Both the position numbers and the translations under genes were made by a program. 64,000 bases of DNA, taken from assembly GCA_009377525.1 (NCBI GenBank), contig WHTW01000015.1, positions 1-64,000 of the forward strand. The letters are read 5' to 3'. Source of the DNA: Rhodospirillales bacterium. GTDB taxonomy: Bacteria > Pseudomonadota > Alphaproteobacteria > Reyranellales > Reyranellaceae. The notes beneath the pieces are model-generated. The model saw nothing but the letters and a program-made list of their open reading frames with translations. It made no database searches and was not told where the DNA came from. Below, one piece after another: positions 1 to 8,181 of the stretch. Position 1 is the first letter of the stretch. Every line of letters starts with the position of its first letter.

Positions 1-1229
1 GTGCTGTTCTGCAGGCTGTAGGCGCCGATGCAGCAGAACAGCAGGATCGCCGGGGCGAGGAAGCGGTAGGGCACCGTCAGCAGCTTCACCCACATGCCGA
101 TCATCGGCAGGTTGATGACGACCAGCATGGCGTTGCCGATCCACATCGAGGCGATCATGCCCCAGAACAGGTCGGGCTTCTTGGTCATGACCTCGGGGCC
201 GGGCTGGATGCCCTGGATGATCATGGCGCCGACCATCAGAGCCATCACCGCGTTGGACGGGATGCCGAGCGTCAGCATGGGGATGAACGAGGTCTGCGCC
301 GCGGCGTTGTTGGCCGATTCCGGCGCCGCCACACCCTCGACCGCACCCTTGCCGAAGCGTTCCGGCGTCTTGGAGATCTTCTTCTCGAGCGTATAGGACG
401 AGAAGGCACCGAGCGTCGGGCCACCGCCCGGCAGCACGCCGAGCGCGGCGCCGAGTGCCGTGCCGCGCAACACTGCCGGCCAGGCGCGCCGTACCTCGTC
501 GCGCGTCGGCCACAGCGAGCCGACCTTGATGGTGCCGCCGGAGCGCGACAATCGTCGCTCGAGGTTGACCACGATCTCGGCGATGCCGAACAGGCCCATG
601 GCGATGGGCGCGAAGTCGATGCCGTCCGAAAGCTCGGGGATGTCGAAGGTGAAGCGCTGGGCGCCGGTGTTGACGTCGGTGCCGATCAGGCCGAACAGCA
701 GGCCGAGGAACACCATGGAGATCGCCTTGATGACCGAGCCACTGGCCAGCACGACGGCGGCCACGAGGCCCAGCGCCATCAGCGAGCAGTAGTCGGCTGG
801 CCCGAACTTCTGTGCCATGCGCGTCAGCGGCTCGGCGAACATCACGATGATCAGCGTGCCGACCGTACCCGCGAAGAAAGAGCCGACCGCCGAGATCGAT
901 AGCGCCGCTCCCGCGCGCCCGTTGCGCGCCATCTGGTAGCCGTCGAGACAGGTCACGACCGATGCCGACTCGCCCGGCAGGTTGACCAGGATGGACGTCG
1001 TCGAGCCGCCGTAGGAGGCGCCGTAGTAGATGCCGGCCAGCATGATCAACGAGGCGGTCGGCGGCAGATGGAAGGTGATCGGCAGCAGCATGGCGATCGT
1101 CGCCACCGGCCCGATGCCGGGCAGAACGCCGATCAGCGTGCCGAGCATGCAGCCCAGCAACGCGTAGGTCAGGTTCTGGAAAGAGACGGCGACGCTCAGG
1201 CCAAGCGCGAGATTGCTCAGGAGGTCCAT
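1..1229 (-). CDS. tctA: Tripartite tricarboxylate transporter large permease (TctA family), 3' end outside window
   Basis: Large polytopic membrane subunit of a TTT (TctABC) transporter, which imports tricarboxylates or other organic acids delivered by a periplasmic Bug-type protein. Translating the reverse strand from the ATG at 1229 gives MDLLSNLALGLSVAVSF, then the family glycine-rich motif (GTLIGVLPGIGPVATIAM), then the GASYGGSTTSILVNLPGE loop typical of TctA. A second GVLPGGGPTLGAFSSY repeat follows. About 409 residues are visible of the roughly 500 usual, so the C-terminus lies left of the window. The start falls one base after the stop of tctB, implying translational coupling. No binding-protein gene is adjacent here, so the substrate is unknown. 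Confidence 0.93.
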   Translation of the reverse strand, partial: MDLLSNLALGLSVAVSFQNLTYALLGCMLGTLIGVLPGIGPVATIAMLLPITFHLPPTASLIMLAGIYYGASYGGSTTSILVNLPGESASVVTCLDGYQMARNGRAGAALSISAVGSFFAGTVGTLIIVMFAEPLTRMAQKFGPADYCSLMALGLVAAVVLASGSVIKAISMVFLGLLFGLIGTDVNTGAQRFTFDIPELSDGIDFAPIAMGLFGIAEIVVNLERRLSRSGGTIKVGSLWPTRDEVRRAWPAVLRGTALGAALGVLPGGGPTLGAFSSYTLEKKISKTPERFGKGAVEGVAAPESANNAAAQTSFIPMLTLGIPSNAVMALMVGAMIIQGIQPGPEVMTKKPDLFWGMIASMWIGNAMLVVINLPMIGMWVKLLTVPYRFLAPAILLFCCIGAYSLQNS

Positions 1230-1230
1230 G

Positions 1231-1920
1231 TCACCAAATCCCGCGCACGATGGAGATGTTCATGCCGAGTCCGACCTTGAAGACCAGGGTGCACAGAATC
1301 GCCAGCACGACCATGTTGCCGATGACTTCGGTAAGCTTGAATTCCTCGCCGCCCAGCGAGGCAATGAACACGATCACAACCAGTGCAGGCAAAAGGCCGG
1401 CCCGCTCGAACAGCAGGGCAAAGCAGATGATGCAGATCGTCACCAAGGTGATCGGCCGCCACTTCGGCGCTTCCACCAGATCGTCGACCTGCACCGTGGG
1501 CCGTCCGAAGAACGAGACCAGGACCATCAAGGCGATGACGTCGATCACCAGAAGGGCCGAGACCATGAAGGGGACCGTCATGGTCTTGAAGGCCTGCTGG
1601 TTGCCCGGTCCCAGGATGTTGTTGGCGATGAAGTTCGTGCCCCAGGGGATCATCGAGAAGGCGAAGACGGCGACCGTGAGCCCGGCCACCGGGATCCAGT
1701 AGCGCTCCTTCTCCAGCCGGTCGGCGCTGCGGTACAGCGTCGTCAGCACGATGAAGCTGCCCAGACTCAGCAGGATGAAGGCGAGCATGCGCGGCACGTA
1801 GCCCGGTCCCATCCGGACCGGCGTCCCCGGCGCCAGCTTCTGGCCGAAGTATAGCGCCGTCATTCCGAAGACAATGAACATCAGCCCGGACAGTAGGTCC
1901 CTGCTCAGGAATCGGATCAA
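1231..1920 (-). CDS. tctB: Tripartite tricarboxylate transporter small permease (TctB family)
   Basis: Small membrane subunit that pairs with TctA. The 229-residue product has four hydrophobic segments separated by a charged middle loop, as in the TctB family. An N-terminal segment (LLSGLMFIVFGMTALYFG) is followed by the conserved GTPVRMGPGYVPRML stretch around residues 32-46. Translation starts at a TTG at 1920, with GGGGAGG on the reverse strand a few bases upstream supporting that choice. It is first in transcription order before tctA. The 113 bases between it and the TauE/SafE gene must hold its promoter, but I see no clear -35/-10 pair. Confidence 0.88.
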   Translation of the reverse strand: MIRFLSRDLLSGLMFIVFGMTALYFGQKLAPGTPVRMGPGYVPRMLAFILLSLGSFIVLTTLYRSADRLEKERYWIPVAGLTVAVFAFSMIPWGTNFIANNILGPGNQQAFKTMTVPFMVSALLVIDVIALMVLVSFFGRPTVQVDDLVEAPKWRPITLVTICIICFALLFERAGLLPALVVIVFIASLGGEEFKLTEVIGNMVVLAILCTLVFKVGLGMNISIVRGIW

Positions 1921-2033
1921 CGACGCCTCCCCAGTACTCTATGCCTCAAAAAGCGAAGTGTTGTTGGGCCCAAACCCCTGGCCGGTACAAGCGCTAAATA
2001 AACACAATTCCGCCATGTTGCCCAAGCGCCATT

Positions 2034-2852
2034 TCAACCACGCAGCAACAGACGGATGGCCACGGCCGCAAGGCACAAGGCAAACAGGCGACGCAACAGT
2101 GCGACCGGCACGCGCCCCGACCAGCGCGCCGACACGGGCGCGACAAAGAGCGCAGGCAGCGACAGCGCGGCCAGGCATGACAGGGCGACGTCTCCCGCCG
2201 CATCCGCCGTGCGGCCTGGCGCACCAAGGTCGTGCGCCAGGAAGAACATCGTGGCGGGCGCGGCGATCACCAGATTGAACAACGCGCCGGCGCCGATCGC
2301 CCGCCTGATGGGAAAAGCGAACAGCGACAGCACGGGCGTGCTCAACGTCCCGCCGCCCACGCCGATGGCGGATGCGAGCGCGCCGACGACAGCCGGCGGC
2401 ACTTGGCCAAGCGCGCCGGTCGGCAGCGACCGGGCGATTACGAGCCGGTCACCAGTGCCCAACTTCAAGGCAAGAGCCAGGGCGGCAGCCGCGAACAGAC
2501 CTGTGAGCAGACTCGGCGATGCCACGGCGCCCATCCACAAGCCGAGCCCGGTTCCTGCCAGCAAAGCAGGCAGCCAGGCACGGACCAACGGGGCGTCGAT
2601 CGTCCCGGCGCGCCAATGCGCCGACGCCGCCGTAAGGGAAGCGATCACGATGTTGGCCTGTGCCGTGCCGACAGCCAGCGCGACAGCCGGGGCCTCGGCG
2701 AGCCCGATGAGGTCGAAAACCTCAATCAACACGGGCACGGCGACAACGCCGCCGCCGACGCCCAAAAGGCCGGCGAGCAGGCCGATCAGTACCCCCGCAG
2801 CCAGCAGGACAAACCAGATGCCCGGCGGATAGGTCGACAGCAGATCAGCCAA
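2034..2852 (-). CDS. Sulfite exporter TauE/SafE family membrane protein
   Basis: Predicted anion exporter or permease of the TauE/SafE (DUF81) family, whose members move sulfite, sulfoacetate or other organosulfur and carboxylate anions. The 272-residue product has repeated glycine-rich hydrophobic helices. The family signature GLLAGLLGVGGGVVAVPVL lies near the N-terminus and its second-half counterpart SAIGVGGGTLSTPVL near residue 170. I chose the TTG at 2852 because GGAGGT sits six bases before it; a longer frame from a TTG at 2912 lacks such a site and would add an unlikely tail. The substrate cannot be read from the sequence. It is divergent from the phosphotransferase gene. Confidence 0.85.
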   Translation of the reverse strand: MADLLSTYPPGIWFVLLAAGVLIGLLAGLLGVGGGVVAVPVLIEVFDLIGLAEAPAVALAVGTAQANIVIASLTAASAHWRAGTIDAPLVRAWLPALLAGTGLGLWMGAVASPSLLTGLFAAAALALALKLGTGDRLVIARSLPTGALGQVPPAVVGALASAIGVGGGTLSTPVLSLFAFPIRRAIGAGALFNLVIAAPATMFFLAHDLGAPGRTADAAGDVALSCLAALSLPALFVAPVSARWSGRVPVALLRRLFALCLAAVAIRLLLRG

Positions 2853-2971
2853 ACAAGACCTCCAATGGTCGAGGTTGCATGCGCTGGGACGGACGAGCAA
2901 ACTCCCGGCCAATGTGAATGACCGTTCAGGGGCTTCGGGTGGCGCGCAGAGGAGCTGAGTATATCGGCACG

Positions 2972-4018
2972 ATGGAGGTGCGGGAGAAGCACCGTTTCGA
3001 CGAGCGATCGCTCGCGCGGTTCATGGCGGCCCATGTCGAGGGTTTCGTGCCACCGGTGAAGGCTGAGCAGTTCAAGGGCGGCCAGTCCAACCCGACCTAC
3101 CGGCTGACCGACGGCGCCGGCCGGTGCTATGTGCTGCGGCGCAAGCCGCCTGGCAAGCTCTTGCCGTCGGCCCATGCCGTGGACCGCGAATTCCGGGTCA
3201 TCTCCGCGCTCAACAAGACCGACGTGCCGACGCCGCGCGCGCATGCACTGTGCGAGGACGACAGCGTGGTCGGCACCGCCTTCTACGTCATGGAGTACTG
3301 CGACGGCCGGGTGCTGTGGGATCCGCTGCTGCCGGAACTGCCCAAGGAAGCGCGGCTCGCCATCCATCGCGCCAAGTTCGAGACCCTGGCCCGCCTGCAC
3401 GCGGTCGACTACGTCGCCCTGGGCTTGGCCGACTTCGGTCGGCCCGGCAGCTACGTGGCGCGGCAGATCTCGCGCTGGGGCAAGCAGTACAAGGCGTCGG
3501 AGACCGAAAAGATCGACTCGATGGACCGGCTGCTCGACTGGCTGCCGGCACATTTGCCGGCCAACGACGAGACCGTGCTGGTGCACGGCGACTATCGCCT
3601 GGACAACATGATCTTCCATCCGACCGAGCCGCGCGTCCTCGGCATCATCGACTGGGAGATTTCCACGCTCGGCGACCCGCTGGCCGAACTCTCCTACCTC
3701 TGCATGCTGTGGCGCACGCCCAAGGACTGGGGCGGGCTCAAGGGGCATGACCTTGCCGCCCTGGGCTTGCCGACCGAGCAGGAGATGGTTGCCTACTACT
3801 GCGAGCTTGCGAAACGTCCGCTGCCCGATCCGGCGCTCTGGGAATTCTACATGGCCTACAATCTCTTCCGCGTGTCGTGCATCCGCCAGGGCGTCTATGC
3901 GCGCGCGCTCGACGGCACCGCCTCCAACATGCGCGCCGCGGAGTCGGGCAAGCTGGTGCGGCCGGCGGCCGACCTCGCCTGGCAGATCGTCGACGGCATG
4001 GCCGGAGAGGCGCGATGA
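2972..4018 (+). CDS. Phosphotransferase family protein (APH/ACAD10-N-like)
   Basis: Protein-kinase-fold small-molecule phosphotransferase, related to aminoglycoside phosphotransferases and to the N-terminal domain of ACAD10/11, which phosphorylates 4-hydroxyacyl-CoAs. Residues seen are an N-lobe GGQSNPTYRL loop, the catalytic HGDYRLDNMIF motif (His-Gly-Asp...Asn) and the metal-binding GIIDWEISTLGDPLAELSY motif, which replaces the DFG of kinases. The start used is the ATG at 2972 (MEVREKHRFDE); an in-frame ATG at 2918 would add 18 residues. Its TGA overlaps the ATG of the following TetR gene (ATGA), so the two are co-translated. A role in acyl-CoA or hydroxy-acid catabolism is inference. Confidence 0.85.
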   Translation: MEVREKHRFDERSLARFMAAHVEGFVPPVKAEQFKGGQSNPTYRLTDGAGRCYVLRRKPPGKLLPSAHAVDREFRVISALNKTDVPTPRAHALCEDDSVVGTAFYVMEYCDGRVLWDPLLPELPKEARLAIHRAKFETLARLHAVDYVALGLADFGRPGSYVARQISRWGKQYKASETEKIDSMDRLLDWLPAHLPANDETVLVHGDYRLDNMIFHPTEPRVLGIIDWEISTLGDPLAELSYLCMLWRTPKDWGGLKGHDLAALGLPTEQEMVAYYCELAKRPLPDPALWEFYMAYNLFRVSCIRQGVYARALDGTASNMRAAESGKLVRPAADLAWQIVDGMAGEAR

Positions 4019-4668
4019 GCAAGCGCAAGCCCGTGCGCGTCGTCGAGGCGCCGGTCGCCGCCGAGCGCGATCCGCGACCGCCGGTCGAGGCGATCCGCGC
4101 CGCCGCCTTCACCCAGTTCGCCGAGCGCGGCTATCCGGTGGTGACAGTGCGCGACATCATGAAGGCCTGCGGCCTGACCCAGGGCGCGCTTTACAATCAT
4201 TTCAAGTCCAAGGACGAGCTGCTGCACGACATCATCGCCTCGACCCAGGGCGAGCTCGAGCGCATCTGCCAGCAGGCCGTGGCGGGGGCGGGCGACGATT
4301 CGCGCGCCAAGCTTGCCGCCTTCGTGCGCGTCTATGTCGTGCGCCATTGCCGGCTCAGGGTCGAGGCGCTGGTCGCCAACCGCGAGATAAGCTGGCTGGG
4401 CGCGGAGCGCGTCGCCGACATCCGGCGCAGCCGGCGCGCTATCCGCGATATCGTCGTGACCATTCTGACCGAGGGCGTCCAGCGCGGTGTGTTCGATCCG
4501 CCGCAGGTCGACGGCCGGCGCGACCTCAAGGCGATCGCCATGGCCTTGCTCGACCAGTGCACCCATGTCTCGATGTGGTACGGTCCCGGCGGCCAGCTCG
4601 GCGAGGAGCAGATGGCGAAGCTCTACGCCGACATGGCGCTCCGCGCGGTGGGCGCCAAGCCCCAGTGA
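4015..4668 (+). CDS. TetR/AcrR family transcriptional regulator
   Basis: DNA-binding repressor of 217 residues. The N-terminal helix-turn-helix is clear at about residues 25-70: AFTQFAERGYPVVTVRDIM, then the recognition segment GLTQGALYNHFKSKDELL. The C-terminal ligand domain is variable, as usual. Translation starts at 4015, overlapping the stop of the phosphotransferase gene by four bases, so the regulator is the second gene of that unit and probably controls it. A longer open frame upstream exists but overlaps the phosphotransferase and gives an arginine-rich low-complexity tail, so it was rejected. The ligand is unknown; neighbouring function suggests an acyl-CoA-type molecule (inference). 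Confidence 0.9.
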   Translation: MSKRKPVRVVEAPVAAERDPRPPVEAIRAAAFTQFAERGYPVVTVRDIMKACGLTQGALYNHFKSKDELLHDIIASTQGELERICQQAVAGAGDDSRAKLAAFVRVYVVRHCRLRVEALVANREISWLGAERVADIRRSRRAIRDIVVTILTEGVQRGVFDPPQVDGRRDLKAIAMALLDQCTHVSMWYGPGGQLGEEQMAKLYADMALRAVGAKPQ

Positions 4669-4718
4669 TATCGCGACAGTGACGTTACGACGGCTCCAAC
4701 GGGGGCAACGGGTGGCAG

Positions 4719-5489
4719 ATGCCGGCACGGTTCAAAGCGTTTCTTGTCGTCTCTCTTCTTATTGCGGCCTGCACGCCTGAACAGGCGGCCGCGCCGCCCA
4801 CGGCGCGCGCCTCGCAGCAGATGGCGATGCTGTCGGACGGCATGGTGCCGGCCAACCGCTGGCGCGTGGTGCTGATCGCCGGCGACAACAACAGTCCGGC
4901 CTTCGACAACGGCGTCGAGGCGATGCGCGCCAAGCTCATTGCGCGCGGCGTGCGCGATATCCGCGCTCTGACCTCCGATCCCGGCGCCAATCCGTCGTTG
5001 CCTGTCGCCACCGCGGCAAACGTGTCGAGCGCGTTGCGCACCGCCGGCGGCGAGGCCTGCCTTGCCTTCATCACCAGCCACGGCGACGCGACCGGGTTCG
5101 TGCTGAAACAGGCGCGCGGCACGGTGGGCCCGGGCACGCTCGACAGCGCGCTCGATGCCGGCTGTGGCGCGCGGCCGACCGTCGTCGTGGTGTCGGCCTG
5201 CCACAGCGGCGTCTTTCTCACGTCCGGCATGCGCCAGCCCAACCGCATCGTGCTGACGGCGGCGTCGTCGGATCGCGCCAGCTTCGGCTGCGGCGCCGGC
5301 GACCAGTACACTTATTATGATCAGTGCCTGCTGCAGCAGTTCGACGGCGCGGCGACCTGGCAGCAGCTTGCGCAGGCGACACGCGCCTGCGTCGAGAACC
5401 TCGAGCGCAAGATGGGCATCCGCCGCCCGTCACTGCCACAGACGTTCATCGGGTCGGGCGTGGCGGACTTGAGGATCCCGGGCCGTTAA
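4719..5489 (+). CDS. Putative lipoprotein cysteine peptidase, C13/caspase-like fold
   Basis: Secreted lipoprotein of 256 residues. It opens with a short signal sequence ending in a lipobox (SLLIAAC, Cys at about residue 18), so it is predicted to be anchored in the envelope. The mature domain shows the clan CD pattern: a hydrophobic strand (WRVVLIAGD), then ITSHGDATGF with the candidate catalytic His, then VVVVSACHSGVF with the candidate catalytic Cys. This matches the C13 (legumain/GPI8-like) bacterial peptidases and related caspase-like proteins. The substrate is unknown. The stop codon is the first three bases of a 152-bp inverted repeat shared with the convergent RidA gene. It could be a non-peptidase clan CD relative. 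Confidence 0.7.
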   Translation: MPARFKAFLVVSLLIAACTPEQAAAPPTARASQQMAMLSDGMVPANRWRVVLIAGDNNSPAFDNGVEAMRAKLIARGVRDIRALTSDPGANPSLPVATAANVSSALRTAGGEACLAFITSHGDATGFVLKQARGTVGPGTLDSALDAGCGARPTVVVVSACHSGVFLTSGMRQPNRIVLTAASSDRASFGCGAGDQYTYYDQCLLQQFDGAATWQQLAQATRACVENLERKMGIRRPSLPQTFIGSGVADLRIPGR

Positions 5490-5638
5490 CTGGAGCGCGG
5501 ACCTTCAGGTCCGCTCATGCTCTTCCGGACCGCGCGCCTCCGGCGCGCTCATGAGCGCGCGAGAAGGTCGCGGTAAACCGCGACCCAGCGCGCGGTCCAG
5601 AAGAGAAGATGCGGACCTGGAGGTCCGCGCTCCAGTTA
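5487..5638. repeat. Modular palindromic element, stop-to-stop inverted repeat
   Basis: Outer arms of 28 bases (5487-5514 and 5611-5638) match with one difference. Inside them a second 17-base stem pairs 5521-5537 (TCTTCCGGACCGCGCGC) with 5588-5604, again with one difference. Each outer arm is itself a hairpin (GCGGACCTtcAGGTCCGC type). The core carries further hairpins, including GTCGCGGTaaACCGCGAC. The whole would fold as a branched cruciform. The element begins with the TAA of the C13 gene and ends with the TAA of the convergent ridA-like gene, so it may also act as a bidirectional terminator. Related copies are at about 8.1, 8.76, 26.1 and 55.4 kb. Confidence 0.9.
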
Positions 5639-6025
5639 GTCCCCGATCACTGCCGTGAAATCACACGTCACATGATTGGCGGCATTCGCCGGCAGCGCGA
5701 GCGTGTGGCGCGCGGGACGCGACTCCGGATCCGGGAACATCGCCGACCATTCGCCGTTCAGCGCCTTGCGGCCGGTCGCCGGGTCCTTCATCCAGAAGTT
5801 CACCTTGATGATGTCGTCGACTGTGCCGCCGGCGGCTTCGACGCAGAGCCTGATCTGCTTGAAAATGTTGGTGACCTGGCCGTCGAGATCCGGCGGCATC
5901 TGGCTGGTCTGCGGATCGCGGCCGCTGATGATGCTCGACATCAGGATGTTGCCGATGCGGCTGGCGTTGGGAATCGGGTTCTCATGCTTGAACCCGGGAT
6001 AGTTGATGCTCTTGCGCTTGGCCAT
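5636..6025 (-). CDS. RidA family (YjgF/YER057c/UK114) protein
   Basis: Small 129-residue protein of the RidA superfamily, which in well-studied members hydrolyses reactive enamine/imine intermediates; other subfamilies serve specific catabolic pathways. The sequence shows NPIPNASRIGNILMSS near the N-terminus, then GQVTNIFKQIRLCVEAAG and the VDDIIKVNFWMKD segment. The C-terminal RPARHTLALP retains the conserved arginine region. The start at 6025 (MAKRKSINYPGF) is chosen because AGGAG lies upstream and homologues begin there; an in-frame extension to 6115 is not protein-like. It is divergent from the enoyl-CoA hydratase gene. Its final codon abuts the palindromic element. Confidence 0.88.
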   Translation of the reverse strand: MAKRKSINYPGFKHENPIPNASRIGNILMSSIISGRDPQTSQMPPDLDGQVTNIFKQIRLCVEAAGGTVDDIIKVNFWMKDPATGRKALNGEWSAMFPDPESRPARHTLALPANAANHVTCDFTAVIGD

Positions 6026-6113
6026 GTGCCGCAACTCCTCTCGCGGTTTCCTCCAAATTTGTCCGCGAGCATGGCACCATGGCGCCCAACAAGCGACTGC
6101 AAAGGGTGGAAAC

Positions 6114-6896
6114 ATGGCACTGGTAAACTACGAGCGGGACGGTCGGATCGTGACACTGACGCTGAACCGCCCCGAGAAGCTCAATGCCTTCAGCGACGAA
6201 CTGGTCGGTGTTCTGGGCGACGCCCTGCATCGCTTCGACACCGACGATGAAGCGCACATCGCAATCCTGTGCGGCAACGGCCGCGCGTTCTCGAGCGGCG
6301 CTGATGTCCAGCAGCGCCAGCTCCGCAGCCGCGAGGAGTTTTTGAAGCTCGGCGGGCCGCAGGGCCGCGGCACGCATTCGGCCGACCTTTTGACCAAGGC
6401 AGTCAACTGGAAGCCGGTGATCGCGGCGCCCCACGGCTATGTGCTGGGCCTCTCGGTCGGCATCGTGCTGGAGTGCGACCTGATCGTCGCCGAGGAGGGC
6501 ACGCAGTTCCAGATCACCGAGACCTCGCGCGGCCTGGGGGCGGGCAAGTACTGGGCGCTGATGCACTATCGCGGCGGCGGCGCCCTCACCATGGAGGCGG
6601 CCCTGACCGGCCGCTTCTTCACCGCGGAGGAGGCCTTCAAGGCCAACCTGATCAACCGCGTCGCGCCCAAGGGCAAATATCTCGAGGTGGCGCGCGAGCT
6701 TGCCGAGCAGGTGCTGAAAAATCCGCCGCTCAGCGTGCGCTCGACGGTGCGTATGCGGCGTTACTATATGGATCGCCTCAGCCGGGAGGTGATGTTCATG
6801 GGTGCGCCCGAGAGGCTTTATCTCAGCGAGGATTTCCAGGAAGCTGCGCGCGCCTTCACCGAGAAGCGCAAGCCGGCCAAGTTCAAGGGACGCTGA
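6114..6896 (+). CDS. Enoyl-CoA hydratase/isomerase family protein
   Basis: Crotonase-fold enzyme of 260 residues acting on acyl-CoA thioesters in the cytoplasm. It begins VNYERDGRIVTLTLNRPEKLNAF, the typical crotonase N-terminus. The oxyanion-hole segments follow: AFSSGADV around residue 63, and KPVIAAPHGYVLGLSVGIVLECD around residues 103-125. The C-terminal FTAEEAFKANLINRVAP region is also conserved. The usual catalytic glutamate positions are not both obvious, so hydratase versus isomerase or hydrolase activity cannot be assigned. It starts at 6114, 88 bases from the divergent RidA gene, and is followed two bases later by the MetE-like gene, suggesting an operon. Confidence 0.9.
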   Translation: MALVNYERDGRIVTLTLNRPEKLNAFSDELVGVLGDALHRFDTDDEAHIAILCGNGRAFSSGADVQQRQLRSREEFLKLGGPQGRGTHSADLLTKAVNWKPVIAAPHGYVLGLSVGIVLECDLIVAEEGTQFQITETSRGLGAGKYWALMHYRGGGALTMEAALTGRFFTAEEAFKANLINRVAPKGKYLEVARELAEQVLKNPPLSVRSTVRMRRYYMDRLSREVMFMGAPERLYLSEDFQEAARAFTEKRKPAKFKGR

Positions 6897-6898
6897 CC

Positions 6899-8107
6899 AT
6901 GAAGAACAGCAGTGATCGCATCCAGACCAGCCACGCCGGCAGCCTGCCGCGGCCCGACGATCTCATCGCGGCCAATGCCGAGCATGAAACGGGCAAGGCC
7001 GACGAGGCGACCTTCCAGGCCAAGTTGCGCCAGGGCGTGGCCGACGTCGTGCGCCGCCAGGTCGAGGCCGGCATCTCGGTGCCGGGCGACGGCGAGTACG
7101 GCAAGTCGATGGGCCACAAGGTCAACTACCGCGCCTGGTGGAGCTACTCGTTCTCGCGGCTGGCCAACCTCGAGGTGAAAGGGCTCGGGCTCTACGACCT
7201 GCCGGCCAAGCGTTCGGTGCCGGGCAATACCGTGCTGTCGAGCTTCGCCGACCGGCGCGACCGCCAGCGCTTCGCCGCCGCCTACAGCGATCCGGAGTCC
7301 GGCGTGTCGACCGGGCCACGCGCCCACGACTGGCCGTTCTGCGTCGGGCCGATCAGCTACACCGGCCACAAGGCCATCGCCGCCGACATCGCCAACTTCA
7401 AGGCCGCCCTCGCCGCCAGCGGCGTCAGCGAAGGGTTCATGACCTCGATCGGACCGGCGAGCTGCGCGCGCATCGGCAACGAGCACTACAAGAGCGACGA
7501 CGAGTTCGTCTTCGCCTGCGCCGACGCCATGCGCGAGGAATGCAAGGCGATTATCGAGGCCGGCCTGGTGCTGCAGATCGACGACCCCGCCATCGCCGAG
7601 AACTTCGACCAGATCAATCCCGAGCCGACGGCCGAGGACTACCGCAAGTTCACGGTCCCGAAGATCGAGGCGCTGAACCATGCGCTGCGCGGCCTGCCGC
7701 AGGATCGCATCCGCTTCCATCTCTGCTGGGGCAGCTGGCATGGCCCGCACACGACCGACATTCCCATGCGCGAGATCGTGGCGCCCATGCTCAAGATCAA
7801 CGCCGGCGCCTATTCCTTCGAGGCGGGCAACGTGCGTCACGAGCACGAATGGGCGGTGTGGCAGGACACCAAGCTGCCCGACGACAAGCTGATCCTGCCC
7901 GGCGTGGTGAGCCACGCCACCAACGTGGTCGAACATCCCGAGCTGGTCGCCGAGCGCATCGGCCGCTTCGCCAAGCTGGTCGGCCGCGAGCGCGTCATCG
8001 CCTCGACCGACTGCGGCCTGGGCGGCCGCGTCCATCGCGACATCGCCTGGGCCAAGCTCGAGACGCTGGCGCGGGGCGCGGCGCTCGCGAGCAGGCAGTT
8101 GTGGTAG
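6899..8107 (+). CDS. Cobalamin-independent methionine synthase (MetE C-terminal)-like protein
   Basis: 402-residue protein of the MetE C-terminal/UROD-like TIM-barrel family. It starts with the diagnostic RIQTSHAGSLPRP segment and continues with RQVEAGISVPGDGEYGK. The barrel elements LVLQIDDPAIAENF and IRFHLCWGSWHGPH hold candidate zinc-ligand and acid residues, and the C-terminus carries STDCGLGGRVHRDIAWAKL. It lacks the N-terminal half of true MetE, so methionine synthesis is unlikely. Such stand-alone proteins are thought to act as corrinoid- or xenobiotic-type methyltransferases or as epoxyalkane-CoM-like enzymes. It follows the crotonase with a two-base gap; a shared catabolic task is inferred. 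Confidence 0.82.
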   Translation: MKNSSDRIQTSHAGSLPRPDDLIAANAEHETGKADEATFQAKLRQGVADVVRRQVEAGISVPGDGEYGKSMGHKVNYRAWWSYSFSRLANLEVKGLGLYDLPAKRSVPGNTVLSSFADRRDRQRFAAAYSDPESGVSTGPRAHDWPFCVGPISYTGHKAIAADIANFKAALAASGVSEGFMTSIGPASCARIGNEHYKSDDEFVFACADAMREECKAIIEAGLVLQIDDPAIAENFDQINPEPTAEDYRKFTVPKIEALNHALRGLPQDRIRFHLCWGSWHGPHTTDIPMREIVAPMLKINAGAYSFEAGNVRHEHEWAVWQDTKLPDDKLILPGVVSHATNVVEHPELVAERIGRFAKLVGRERVIASTDCGLGGRVHRDIAWAKLETLARGAALASRQLW

Positions 8108-8108
8108 T

Positions 8109-8181
8109 GCTCATGCTCTTCCGGACCGCGAGCCTCCGGCTCGCTCATGGGTGGTCTGGAAGATCTGGACAAAGCATGAGC
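8109..8181. repeat. Palindromic element, short copy
   Basis: An outer nine-base stem GCTCATGCT (8109-8117) pairs with AGCATGAGC (8173-8181). Inside, TCTTCCGGACC (8117-8127) pairs with GGTCTGGAAGA (8153-8163), one mismatch. A perfect GCGAGC/GCTCGC hairpin sits at 8128-8144. The copy starts two bases after the stop of the MetE-like gene. It belongs to the family seen in fuller form at 5487 and 55343. Confidence 0.8.

Noticed and set aside
5487-5638. Cloverleaf-like palindrome as a tRNA gene
   Set aside because: No anticodon stem with a T-psi-C sequence, no conserved tRNA bases and no CCA context; the branching only looks tRNA-like.
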